Below, piece after piece: positions 36,812 through 64,000 of a stretch of 64,000 nucleotides of DNA. The translations under genes were made by a program, and so were the position numbers. Position 1 is the stretch's first letter; each line of letters starts with the position of its first letter. The notes beneath the pieces were generated by a model. That model saw nothing but the letters and a program-made list of their open reading frames with translations, did not search any database and was not told the DNA's origin. The DNA lies in assembly GCA_054601695.1 (NCBI GenBank), contig BAAHQB010000007.1, forward strand, positions 124,001 through 188,000. The letters run 5' to 3'. The stretch comes from Amorphochlora amoebiformis (taxonomy: Eukaryota; Cercozoa; Chlorarachniophyceae).

Positions 36812-37693
36812 GAAATATATATACACACATACATATATATACACACATATATACATGTGTGTGTGTGTGTGTACATATGTGTGTATATGCAATGACCTCT
36901 TCCCACAGGTCAAAAGACGTCTGTTGCCACTGGTGAGCGACATACTCGAGATCAAACTTGATTCCCTAAATTCAAATGCATTCAAATAAATTTCCAAGAA
37001 TTTCCAAGAACATGAAAACATATGAATCTTCTTTGAATCTCTCCCATCCTTCCAGCCCCGAATCCCGAATCTTGCGACCATACCGGCTTGTTCAAGTCCG
37101 TTGAGTACAGTGTATCCTTAACTTCTTGCATTCGACCCTTGGCGATGAGTTGATTGGCGTAGTTTATCAACGCAATTGCCCTTAGAGCGGGCCCGTCGTT
37201 CTGCGGCCGCCCCCAAGGCCCGTTGTACACCCTTCCGTCCATGAAGAACTTGGGCTCGCCGCGAACATCGATATTATTGGGGTCAGACGTTCCCTGAACT
37301 TTGAGAACCCACGACACATAGTGGGGCATGCACGTCTCGTTTCCTGGAGAAAAGATTTTTTCACAGATTGTCAATGGCGGGCAGGTTTTGGTGTGGATTT
37401 AGACACGGCATGGAAGGGGCTTTGGAGGGAGAAAAGGAGGTGGATGGGGTGCGGAAAGGCTGACCGAGGACGACATTGGCGATGTTGATGGATATGGCTC
37501 CGTCACGCATCCAGTGGTAGTAGTAGTTGGGGTGCGATTTCGACGGGCTCGCCACGACCGCTCCCGTGCCGTCTACGTCGACATTTTCGAAGAAAAAACG
37601 GGAGATTTGGTTCAACTCAGTCTTGGAATAGATATCTCCTCCCAAGCTCTGACTAGAAGCGAGAGAAATAGCGAGAAATAGGCTGAGAACCAT
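30894..37693 (-). CDS. Secreted glucoamylase, glycoside hydrolase family 15, 11 exons
   Basis: Exons in transcription order: 37465-37693, 37084-37343, 36897-36965, 36275-36316, 35583-35654, 34805-34981, 33989-34079, 33766-33851, 33037-33168, 31681-31767, 30894-30986. They total 1338 nt, 445 residues and TGA, with all phases consistent. GH15 glucoamylases release glucose from the non-reducing ends of starch-like glucans. The N-terminus [16 protein letters not shown] is a signal peptide, so the enzyme should enter the secretory path. Landmarks: [13 protein letters not shown] (57-69), substrate-binding R63-D64; [36 protein letters not shown] with general acid E185; [36 protein letters not shown] with general base E405; ANDLTWSYG near the C-terminus. 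No starch-binding domain is present. The length fits the catalytic domain of fungal and protist family members. An upstream in-frame ATG (37795) would place the signal peptide internally, so I prefer 37693. Confidence 0.92.
31850..32350 (+). repeat. Degenerate CCCTAA-rich tandem repeat in glucoamylase intron
   Basis: About three copies of a 160-190-bp unit containing AGAAGCTAA(C/T)TGTCT, CCATAG(G)TCTAAG and GAGAAAGAGTCCATT, filled with CCCTAA-like words and ending in a short perfect CCCTAA run at 32322-32345. It lies in the intron between exons 33037-33168 and 31681-31767. Confidence 0.8.
33655..33765 (-). repeat. Echoes of a glucoamylase exon end and donor
   Basis: On the minus strand, the end of exon 33766-33851 (TTGGATTCTATGCACTCAG/gttagc) is followed by two tandem partial copies of about 55-60 bp. 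They carry TTGGATTCTATGCGCTAGGG and TTGGATTTTATGCGCTAGGG, each after a GCGAAAAAT and T-run. The first retains CTCAGGTTAG, a second plausible donor, but using it would insert a stop. Confidence 0.8.
34081..34580 (-). repeat. 25-bp telomere-like minisatellite in glucoamylase intron
   Basis: About 20 copies of a unit like GGGTTGGGATAGGGCTAGGC-TTAGA (plus strand). On the coding strand this gives CCCAACCCTCTAAGCCTAGC repeats that run up to the acceptor (ccaaactag) of exon 33989-34079 and could serve as its pyrimidine-rich tract. Confidence 0.9.
36140..36232. repeat. Dispersed element, copy 2
   Basis: Diverged copy of the segment at 7161-7235, same orientation, within the intron between glucoamylase exons 36275-36316 and 35583-35654. 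The shared core is CGACTAYCGCAC and AATCCAAACG. Confidence 0.5.
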
Positions 37694-41044
<3,351 letters not shown>

Positions 41045-41798
41045 CTGAATCGAAAGCTTTTCCCTCCGTCCCCCCCCCCCACCCCGCCCCCGACAAGACC
41101 CACTGGTATGAACATAAACTTATTACAGATTATCTTGGTGTGTTCCAAATTGTTCTCAAGTCTTGAGGCTGGAGGGTGGGTTTCAAGGGTGCTTGTTTCG
41201 GTCGCCTTGGATTTCCACCTCAAATGCTCTCACGTCAAAAATGCACATGTGCATATTAACACGGCCCTTCTTTCTGCTTCCATATACCGTGTGCATGCCC
41301 TCACGGCACGAAAACACGAATGTACAGATTTACGCAGCCGACACACCCTTCCTGCCTGGCGCGGCCGGAACCCATAGGCCTGCGCGGGTACATATATAAG
41401 TGGAGAAAGATCTCATGTAAATACTTGTTCATTAACTAAAACGCCCCATGTAAGCTCATATATGGCAGTTTAAAAGCACCTGGATCAACATTCGTGCATG
41501 TTCGAGGTAAGGATATGATCACCATTCGAGCCATTGTGCGCGTGTATATGTTGTCCGTTTGAGTATGTACACAGTGTTTGCGCGGCCTGATCGAGATGCC
41601 CAGACCGATGGGTTCGCGTGAAAGTCTTCCTTTTTCTTGTCCACGTACATAAACCGTATGTATACATGTACGTATAGTTTGGGCTATGCATGTGCACGTG
41701 TTTAGAGAGAGAAAAGCTGAACGTTTTGTTTGGGTGTACAAGAGTATGCGCTCATCTCCTCAGATTGAATGAATATGAGGAGTTATTTAACTCTTCCG

Positions 41799-41882
<84 letters not shown>

Positions 41883-41921
41883 ATCTGTATATATGTATTA
41901 TATATATATATATATAATTAC
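41045..41921. other. Spacer between divergent genes
   Basis: Mostly unique, relatively GC-rich DNA to about 41800, then TA repeat. It separates the minus-strand gene ending at 39638 from the plus-strand gene starting at 41922 and should hold both promoters and the missing first exon or exons of the former. Possible splice sites occur (for example a GAG/gtaagg donor at about 41507), but I could not attach them to a model. Confidence 0.5.
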
Positions 41922-55683
<13,762 letters not shown>

Positions 55684-55880
55684 AAGTTAACACTGGTGGA
55701 TGGATTCCGGGGACCTATGAAAGTTGAAAGCTCTGGAATTTCCTTCTCGATATAGCTAGCCGCACGTAGTTATGAAAGCGGCGACAATTTTGCTAGATTT
55801 ATGAAAAATACCACCAGAAAGTTAGGAGTGCGGTTGAAGTAGTTGAAATTTAGGAAATTTCTAACTAATTCAACCGAAAG

Positions 55881-55911
<31 letters not shown>

Positions 55912-57205
55912 CGAGTTATTCATGGACTTAGAATATGGGTTGAACGATAATGAATGGTCATCAACCTACTGACTCTGAGTCTCGGACTCAAAAGTTCTGA
56001 AATTAAATTAAAAGTCGGCTGGTACGCACGCACGCGTGTAGTATCATTCTAGTCATTTTCTAGCTCTGCCTAGCCGTGAGATAGTTTTAATCAATCGAGT
56101 TAATGTTGTGCGTACTTGCAATTACCTAGATTACACCACTAGTGCGCATGTATATAGCTCGCATACGCACTACATGTATAGCTAGTTACTACTGCTTACT
56201 CACGTTAACGACCAGCTATACAGTGTAGGTTCAAATTCATGTAGTGAACAAATTATCTAATTTGCTACATGTATAGTTTAATATTTACAACTAGAGAACC
56301 TCGGCTGATGTTGTCAGGCGCACGTCGCCATATATCGACTCTGAATCTATTATAAATATTTACAACTTAATACAGCATACGTATCGATATATGTACTAAA
56401 CTGAAAACATACGCTAATATGACTGAACTTATGAGTCAGCCTATAGGCAAATACAGGTCAGGCTTAGATGTATACATTGTACGTATGTACGTACGAACAA
56501 GGCAATTATATTACCAGAAACCTATAGCTACGTACTAGACATCGTACGTATGCATACGTATCATCATAACAATATACTTGCTTACCGATTACATCATATC
56601 ATACGTACGTACGTACATCTAATACGTACGTACGTACATCTAATACGTACGTATTGTTGTTAATGAATGTGCGTATTTATACGTACCAAAGGTAGTTTCC
56701 GATAGAAGCTTGGATATTATATGGATCCGAATAACTCTAGCTATAATGTAGCTCATAATAATTAATAAAGTCGTATGTACAGTCACCAGAGTGAGTGTAT
56801 TTCTATATATACTAGATATACATAGGTGGTTCTTTATTCAGCTGCCCAACTGTATGTTTGTTCATTCATGATTAGAATTTGTTATTATTATATATAATAA
56901 TTAAATATTCGGATAACTTTCAGGACATATACAATGCTAGAATGTCACAAAATCAATAATATATACATATATATATATATATATATAGATATACCATGCC
57001 CAGAGATTTCAAAGTATATTCACAGTTCATAATACACCACGATGAATTCCCCAGAATTAATTCGAACGTGCGTACGTAAAGCATTGCAAATATCTAGAAT
57101 ATTGTGCAAATATACATGCGACTAGAGTGGGCATGAATGAATGAATGAATGAATGAGTAGTTGGTTGTTCATGATTGCTATTGGGATTTTTTTTTTGTCG
57201 CTCAG
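55684..57205. other. Unique intergenic segment
   Basis: 1.5 kb of non-repetitive DNA rich in CTAG and, at 56480-56665, in TACGTACGTACG words. No supported coding sequence. It separates the membrane-protein gene from the next plus-strand candidate. Confidence 0.65.
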
Positions 57206-57421
57206 ATGGATATCGAGGTGGAGCCGAATTATTATTTTCAAGACACTCTTGAGGTCTGAGCACTCTCCTATATATTATATGTATGTTGTTATATATATAT
57301 TATATATATATATATATATGTATATGTATATATGTATATATATAATATATATTACAAACAATGTATATGTATATAATATATATACAAAAACATATAAAAA
57401 GAGTCTAAAAACATATGTACC

Positions 57422-57463
<42 letters not shown>

Positions 57464-58323
57464 TATGTATACATATATTTGTGTGTGTGTATGTATATGC
57501 GTGCATATATATAATTCTATATATATCTCATGAAATATGTATACATATGTATATATATGTATATATATATATATATATGTTACATATAGATATGTTTATG
57601 CATATGTATACATACATATACATCTGAATATGTGTATGCAAATATGTAAAATATATACTATGCTATAATACACACATAAATACATGATAATATACTATGA
57701 TATAAATACACACATAAATACATGATATATGCATCGTTTAAGTTTATATATAATGCACATTAGATGTATGCATATATATATATATATATACATATATAAT
57801 ATATATATTTATATATATAGAGTAATATGTACATATGTAGACATACATATGTATATAGATACACACGTAGATATAGATATCTAAATACATTTGTACGTGA
57901 TATGTATACATATCTAGACATAGATATGTATATAACCTCCAAAGTCTCAACCTTTCCCCTTCGAATCGAAAGACACAAAACCTTAGGGTTAGGGATAATT
58001 ACCCAAATAAAACCAAGGTTAGATTAGGGTAGAGGGATAATTACCCAAATAAAACTAAGGTAAGATTAGAGTGAGGGACAGGATTAGAGTCAAGGTTGAA
58101 TTGAGGGATAATTACCCAAATAAAACCAAGTCCGGACATTGCGGGAATGCTAAGTTATATGTGTATATATAATATATATATATATATAATATATCGATAT
58201 ATATGTGTGTATATATACTTAAATATATATATATATATATATATATGTATACACGTATATATATATATATTCTTAGATCTTAAATATACCTATACTTCAA
58301 CACGTGTGTATACATCCATGCGG

Positions 58324-58368
<45 letters not shown>

Positions 58369-58456
58369 GCCACGAAAATGCATACCGAGTATGTAATGTG
58401 AGTAAATGAACTTAGATATGCTTATATTAATAACTGCATATATCGATATATCTTCT

Positions 58457-58495
<39 letters not shown>

Positions 58496-59107
58496 AATAA
58501 ATATGTATATATAAATATATACATATACACACATATATATTTATATATATATATACATCTATATGCCACCGAAAATGATTTTGAACCGCCGAAAATAAAA
58601 ATTAAATTCATCGGGAAACACACGAGCTAATCTATATATCACCGAAAATGATCCGGAACCGCCGAAAATAAAAATTAAATTCATCGGGAAACACACGAGC
58701 CTATCTATAAATCACCGAAAATGATCCGGAACCGCCGAAAAAAAAAAATTAAATTCATCGGGAAACACACGAGCCTATCTATAAATCACCGAAAATGATC
58801 CGGAACCGCCGAAAATAAAATTAAATTCATTGGGAAACACACGAGCCTACGGTTACAAAACGAAACGTTAGCCCTATGGTTAGAAACAAGACTTTGATTA
58901 TCTTAACATTAGGCCCTATGGTTAGAAACAAGACTTGGATTATCTTCACATTAGAGTTAGGGTTAGAATAATTATATATATACATATATGTATGTATATA
59001 AATGTATTTACATTTATATATATATATATATATTATATATATATAAATATGTATATGTGTGTATATATACATATTATATACATATATATATATATATATA
59101 TACATAT

Positions 59108-59166
<59 letters not shown>

Positions 59167-59214
59167 CATTTCTTCAAGAATGCACATCGCTTGACCAGAC
59201 TTCGAGGTATATAG

Positions 59215-59297
<83 letters not shown>

Positions 59298-59906
59298 ATA
59301 TATATACCTTCGGGGTTATTCGAAGGTAACATTATCTTTATAGAGTTAGGGTTAGGATACTATTTCCTTAGGCTTAGGGTTAGCCTTAGGTTAAGGTTAG
59401 GGTTCGGGCATGGGCTTAGGTTTAGGCTTGGGTTTACTCTTAATCGACTTCGAGTCAGGGTTGGATTAGGGTTAGGGTTAGGGTTAGGGTTGGGGTTAGG
59501 GTTAGGGTTAGGGTTAGGGTTGGGGTTAGGGTTAGGGTTAGAGCTTAGGGTTAGCCTCAGGGTTAGGGTCAAAGGTTATGTTTAGGGTAGTGTTAGGTTT
59601 AGGTTTGGGTTAGGGTTAGGGTTAGGGTTAGGGTTAGGGTTGGGGTTAGGGTTAGGGTTAGGGTTAGGGTTAGTGTTAAGTTTAAGCTTAGGGTTAGCCT
59701 TAGGGTTAGGGTTAGGGTTATGTTAGGGGTAGGGTTAGTGTTACATTTAGGTCAGGGTTAGGGTTAGGTTAGGGTTAGGGTTAGGGTTAGGGTTAGGGTT
59801 AGGGTTAGGGTTAGGGTTGGGGTTAGGGTTAGGGTACGTTGTAGACTTAAGGTCTGACATGAAGCCATTTAGGTATTTTTGAGTCGCACGTTTTGGAAGC
59901 TGTGAG

Positions 59907-59937
<31 letters not shown>

Positions 59938-59963
59938 AGGTATTCCACAGTCTTATTCTTTGA
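57206..59963 (+). CDS. Tentative small gene, four exons
   Basis: Islands 57206-57253, 59179-59206, 59873-59901 and 59940-59963 join in phase: [35 protein letters not shown], then VFHSLIL and TGA (42 residues). The first follows a strong acceptor (ttttttttgtcgctcag) and begins with ATG, so it may be preceded by a non-coding exon or may be internal. Donors are GAG/gtctga, CGAG/gtatat and GCT/gtgagt. The last exon is the weakest; another acceptor (ttggattccag at 60968) opens NTNYGYR and stops. No family recognised. Confidence 0.35.
57975..58135 (+). repeat. Tandem repeat with GGGATAATTACCCAAATAAA
   Basis: Three copies of GGGATAATTACCCAAATAAA-ACCAAG separated by TTAGGG-like or TTAGATT spacers, in the spacer between the first two exons of the tentative gene. 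Confidence 0.85.
58561..58855 (+). repeat. 73-bp tandem repeat, four copies
   Basis: Unit contains CACCGAAAATGATCCGGAAC, CGCCGAAAATAAAAATTAAA and TTCATCGGGAAACACACGAG. Starts near 58566, 58640, 58714 and 58787. Copies are highly similar, suggesting recent expansion. Confidence 0.9.
59340..59835 (+). repeat. TTAGGG-type array
   Basis: Long TTAGGG array with GGTTGGGG and GGCTTAGG variants; perfect runs near 59607-59640 and 59762-59815. It lies between two exons of the tentative gene at 57206-59963. Confidence 0.95.
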
Positions 59964-59970
59964 GAAATAT

Positions 59971-60008
<38 letters not shown>

Positions 60009-60205
60009 GTACATCATTAATATATAAATATATATATATTATATATATATATATATATATTGAATATATTATATATTATATATATATATATGTATATGTA
60101 TATGTATATTATATATTATATATATATATAATATATGCAAATAATATATATATATATATATATATACAATACATACACATATACACATATATATACACAC
60201 ACACA

Positions 60206-60256
<51 letters not shown>

Positions 60257-60289
60257 ATGTGAATATAATATGGAATGTTCATATAGGTG

Positions 60290-60338
<49 letters not shown>

Positions 60339-60373
60339 CACAGTACGTACATCAATGTATATGAATAATAATT

Positions 60374-60476
<103 letters not shown>

Positions 60477-60606
60477 TCTTATAAATAAGTATATATATAT
60501 ATATGTCAATGCACTGTGTATGTGTATGTAACACATTGTTACATACATATACGCATATTATATTATATTATATATATGTATATACATACATATATATATA
60601 TATATT

Positions 60607-60691
<85 letters not shown>

Positions 60692-60744
60692 ATATATATA
60701 TATATGTAATATATATATATTGTTAGATATATATATTTTTATAT

Positions 60745-60826
<82 letters not shown>

Positions 60827-60917
60827 CATACATATATATACATATATAAATGTATATACATTTATGTATATATATATATATATATATATACATATTTGTT
60901 ACTATATATATTATACA

Positions 60918-61435
60918 CACATTTATTGTAAACTGACATCATATATGCTCGTTTCTTTTGGATTCCAGAACACAAACTACGGTTATCGTTAGGGTTAGGG
61001 TTAGGGTTAGGGTTAGGGCTAGGGTTAGGGTTATCGTTAGGGTTTTGCTTAGGGTTAGGGTTAGGGTTAGGGTTAGGGTTAGGGTTAGGAAGTGCGATAT
61101 ATTACCTCTTTAACTTGATAGAATATCGGAAAATAGAAGAAAGGCACTAAGGATTAGGGTTAGGGTTAGGGTGAGGGTTACGATTAGGGTTAGGGTTAGG
61201 GTTAGGGTTAGGGTTAGGGTTAGGGTTAGGGTTAGGGTTATTGTTAGGGTTTGAGCTGCATTAGGGCTAGGGTTAGAGCTGACGTTAGGGTTAGGGTTAG
61301 CACTTGAGCTAGCGGTAACGTTAGGGTTAATGTTAGCTCTAATATTAAGATTAGGTGTAGAATTAGGGTTAGATTTTAAGATTAGTAAATATATATATAT
61401 ATATATCTATATATGCATATATATACATGTATATA

Positions 61436-61470
<35 letters not shown>

Positions 61471-62040
61471 GCGCAAACGGTTTCACCATGGTCAGGGTTA
61501 GGGTTCTAACTTATAACGATATTAGTAACGCAATATTATCCACATTTATTGTAAACTGACATCATATATGCTCGTTTCTTTTGGATTCCAGAACACAAAC
61601 TACGGTTATCGTTAGGGTTAGGGTTAGGGTTAGGGTTAGGGCTAGGGTTAGGGTTATCGTTAGGGTTTTGCTTAGGGTTAGGGTTAGGGTTAGGGTTAGG
61701 GTTAGGGTTAGGAAGTGCGATATATTACCTCTTTAACTTGATAGAATATCGGAAAATAGAAGAAAGGCACTAAGGATTAGGGTTAGGGTTAGGGTGAGGG
61801 TTACGATTAGGGTTAGGGTTAGGGTTAGGGTTAGGGTTAGGGTTATTGTTAGGGTTTGAGCTGCATTAGGGCTAGGGTTAGAGCTGACGTTAGGGTTAGG
61901 GTTAGCACTTGAGCTAGCGGTAACGTTAGGGTTAATGTTAGCTCTAATATTAAGATTAGGTGTAGAATTAGGGTTAGATTTTAAGATTAGTAAATATATA
62001 TATATATATATCTATATATGCATATATATACATGTATATA

Positions 62041-62080
<40 letters not shown>

Positions 62081-62143
62081 CGCAAACGGTTTCACCATGG
62101 TCAGGGTTAGGGTTCGAACTTGTAACGGCATTAGTAACGGAAT
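60918..62143 (+). repeat. Tandem duplication of a module of about 600 bp
   Basis: Copy A (60918-61540) and copy B (61541-62143) share, in order: TTTATTGTAAACTGACATCA, an acceptor-like TTTTGGATTCCAG, TTAGGG blocks, AGAATATCGGAAAATAGAAG, GAGCTGCATTAGGGCTAGGG, a TA tract, and GCGCAAACGGTTTCACCATG. They differ by a shorter TTAGGG run in B and a few substitutions near the end (TTCTAACTTATAACGATATT versus TTCGAACTTGTAACGGCATT). Confidence 0.9.
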
Positions 62144-62179
62144 GGTGTTGTCAATGATTTCAATCATTTTAGAACTTAG

Positions 62180-62720
62180 AGGTTATATTTCGGGCTAGGG
62201 TTAGGCTCAGGGTTATGTTAGGGTTAGGCTCAGCTTAGGGTTACGGTTAGGGTTAGGGTTAGGGTCAGGGTTAATGCTAAACAAGGTCAGAGTTACGCTA
62301 AGGGTTAGGGTTAGAGTTAGGGTTAGGGTTAGGGTTAGGGTTAGGGTTAGGGTTAGGACCAGTATCTAATCACGGTCAGAGTTACGTTAGGGTTAGGGTT
62401 AGGGTTAGGGTTAGGTTAGGGTTGGGATAGGTTAGGGTTAGGGTTAGGTTTTGGATGGGGGTTACGGTTAGGGTTGAGGATTGCAGAGGGGTTAGGGTTA
62501 GGAGTATTTCAGTGCAGTCTTGAGTTTAGTGGGCAAATAGTATGTTAGGGTTAGGGTTAGGGTTAGGGTTAGGGTTAGGGTTAGGGTTAGGGTTAGGGTT
62601 ACGGTTGGGGTAAGGATTAGGTTTACTCAGTGTCCGGCAATCTGTAGCACTTCTGGCTATTATAGCAAACGGCCTAGGGTTGGAGTCAAGATTAGGGTTC
62701 GGGTTAGGGTTAGGGAGAAA
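62180..62720 (+). repeat. TTAGGG-rich degenerate array
   Basis: Perfect runs near 62296-62355 and 62544-62600, with many GGGTTACGG and GGTCAG variants and short unique inserts. 62720-62835 is a small tandem of GATATTGACTGAGATATCTG-like units. Confidence 0.9.
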
Positions 62721-62958
62721 GACTGATATATTGACTAAGATATTGGCTGAGATATCTGGGATATTGACTGAGATATTGACAGAGATATCTGAGGTATTGA
62801 CTGAGATATCTGAAATATTAACTAAGATATCACGTGCTTACATACATGTACAACACGATACGCGTACATTATAATCCATATAGGGTAACTTCCAAGAGTT
62901 TTGTGGCTCTGGAAACCCTCGGGAGTTTGTTAGTGTTATGTATATATATATATAGAAG

Positions 62959-62998
<40 letters not shown>

Positions 62999-63119
62999 AT
63001 CGTATGACAGAAGCACCTTGGTAAGCTTACGAATATATAATATAATATATATATATATATATATTCTATAACTAACTAACCTTCGCAAGCCTCCAAACCT
63101 ATTAGGTAGATACTTAACA

Positions 63120-63300
63120 AACCACCTACGGTTACAATTACGGTTACATTTCGGTTACCATTACGGTTACCATTACGGTTACCATTTCGGTTACCATTAC
63201 GGTTACCATTTCGGTTACCATTTCGGTTACCATTACGGTTACCATTACGGTTACCATTACGGTTACCATTACCGTTACCACTACCGTTATCATTACAGTT
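63120..63300 (-). repeat. 12-bp minisatellite GGTTACCATTAC
   Basis: About 15 copies of GGTTACCATTWC, with TTTC and TTAC variants. The minus-strand frame reads NGNRNGNR and is a repeat artefact. Confidence 0.95.
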
Positions 63301-63445
63301 ACACTCTAAGTTTAATCCTACCCCTACCCCTAACCCTAACCCTAACTCTAACCCTAATATATATCTTTTGAGTGTAACTGTAATGTATATTAGGGTTAGA
63401 GTTAGGGTTAGGGTTAGGGGTAGGGGTAGGATTAAACTTAAAGAT
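63301..63445. repeat. Near-perfect inverted repeat built of CCCTAA/TTAGGG
   Basis: Left arm 63308-63363 (TAAGTTTAATCCTACCCCTA onward to CCCTAATATA) and right arm 63388-63442 (TATATTAGGG onward to TAGGATTAAACTTA) are reverse complements around a spacer of about 25 bp (TCTTTTGAGTGTAACTGTAA). The repeat brings CCCTAA and TTAGGG strands into a long hairpin. Confidence 0.9.
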
Positions 63446-63499
63446 ATGGTATTAGAATTCATGATTAGGGTTACTATTAGAATTAAACTACATGCCTAC

Positions 63500-64000
63500 G
63501 GTACAGAGCGAGTTAGGGTTAGGATTAGGGTTAACTTTGGATTAGGGTTAAGTGTATTGAGGTTAGGGTTAGGGTTAGGGTTAGGATTAGGGTTACTATT
63601 AGGGTTAGAATTCGGAGACGAAGGATATAGTTGGGTTAGGGTTAGGGTTAGGGTTAGGGTTAGCGTTAGGGTTAGAGTTAGACATTATGGTTAGGGTTAG
63701 GAATAGCATTAGGGTTAGAGTTATACAATGTAGTGGGGTTAGGGTTAGCATTAGGATTAGAGTTATACCATATAGTAGGGTTAGGGTTAGGGATAGCGTT
63801 AGGATTAGAGTTGGAAATATTACGGTTATGACTCGGGTTAGCGTTATGAGTAGGGTTAGGGTAAGGGTCAGCAAAGAAGTTTAGTGTTTGGGTTAGGGTT
63901 AGGGTTGGGATTAGGGTTAGGGTTAAGCTTAGGGTTAGGGTTAGGGTTAAGCTTAGGGTTAGGGTTAGGGTTAAGCTTAGGGTTAGGGTTAGGGTTAAGG
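63500..64000 (+). repeat. TTAGGG-type array at right end
   Basis: Degenerate TTAGGG array with GGATTAGGG, AGCGTTAGG, TAGAGTTA and, at the very end, three GGGTTAAGCTTAGGGTTAGG units. It continues past the window edge. Being degenerate, it looks subtelomeric and not like an active telomere end. Confidence 0.9.

Overview
The window is eukaryotic nuclear DNA. Genes are broken into very small exons by GT-AG introns, the introns are mostly long (TA)n microsatellite, and arrays of the telomere-type repeat TTAGGG/CCCTAA lie inside introns and at the right end. Most long open frames are meaningless readings of TA, CT, GA or TTAGGG repeats. I rebuilt the genes by joining short non-repetitive islands at splice sites while keeping codon phase. 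The host looks like a microbial eukaryote (alga, other protist or early-diverging fungus); I cannot place it more closely.

Layout, left to right. (1) 1-8.2 kb, minus strand: a partial gene (five phase-compatible exons, 381-5612) running off the left edge, with a Q/T/H/G-rich repeat frame at 6022-6730 and a putative first exon at 7970-8214 that may belong to it. (2) 8551-8936, minus: a small two-exon gene with a C-terminal membrane anchor. (3) 10909-29433, plus: a 26-exon gene for a 556-residue MFSD5/MOT2-type (MFS_5) transporter, the molybdate-transporter family. (4) 30894-37693, minus: an 11-exon gene for a 445-residue secreted glucoamylase (GH15) with both catalytic glutamates, converging on gene 3. 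(5) 39638-41044, minus: a partial gene with one membrane helix. (6) 41922-55683, plus: a 12-exon gene for a 242-residue multi-pass membrane protein I do not recognise. (7) 57206-59963, plus: a tentative small four-exon gene. (8) From about 59.3 kb to the end: telomere-type and other tandem repeats, subtelomere-like.

The most unusual structure is a set of 'exon echoes'. Around many exons, short copies of one exon edge with its splice site recur several times, separated by TA tracts, and only one copy carries the full exon. This occurs in at least three genes, and one echo has moved into an intron of another gene. Telomere-type arrays also sit inside introns, in one case forming sequence right next to both splice sites. 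Non-repetitive intergenic segments at four gene boundaries share a marked CTAG richness.

The two recognised proteins suggest starch or glucan digestion outside the cell and uptake of an oxyanion, with no evident functional link. All gene models are splice-phase reconstructions made by eye; no transcript or database evidence was available.
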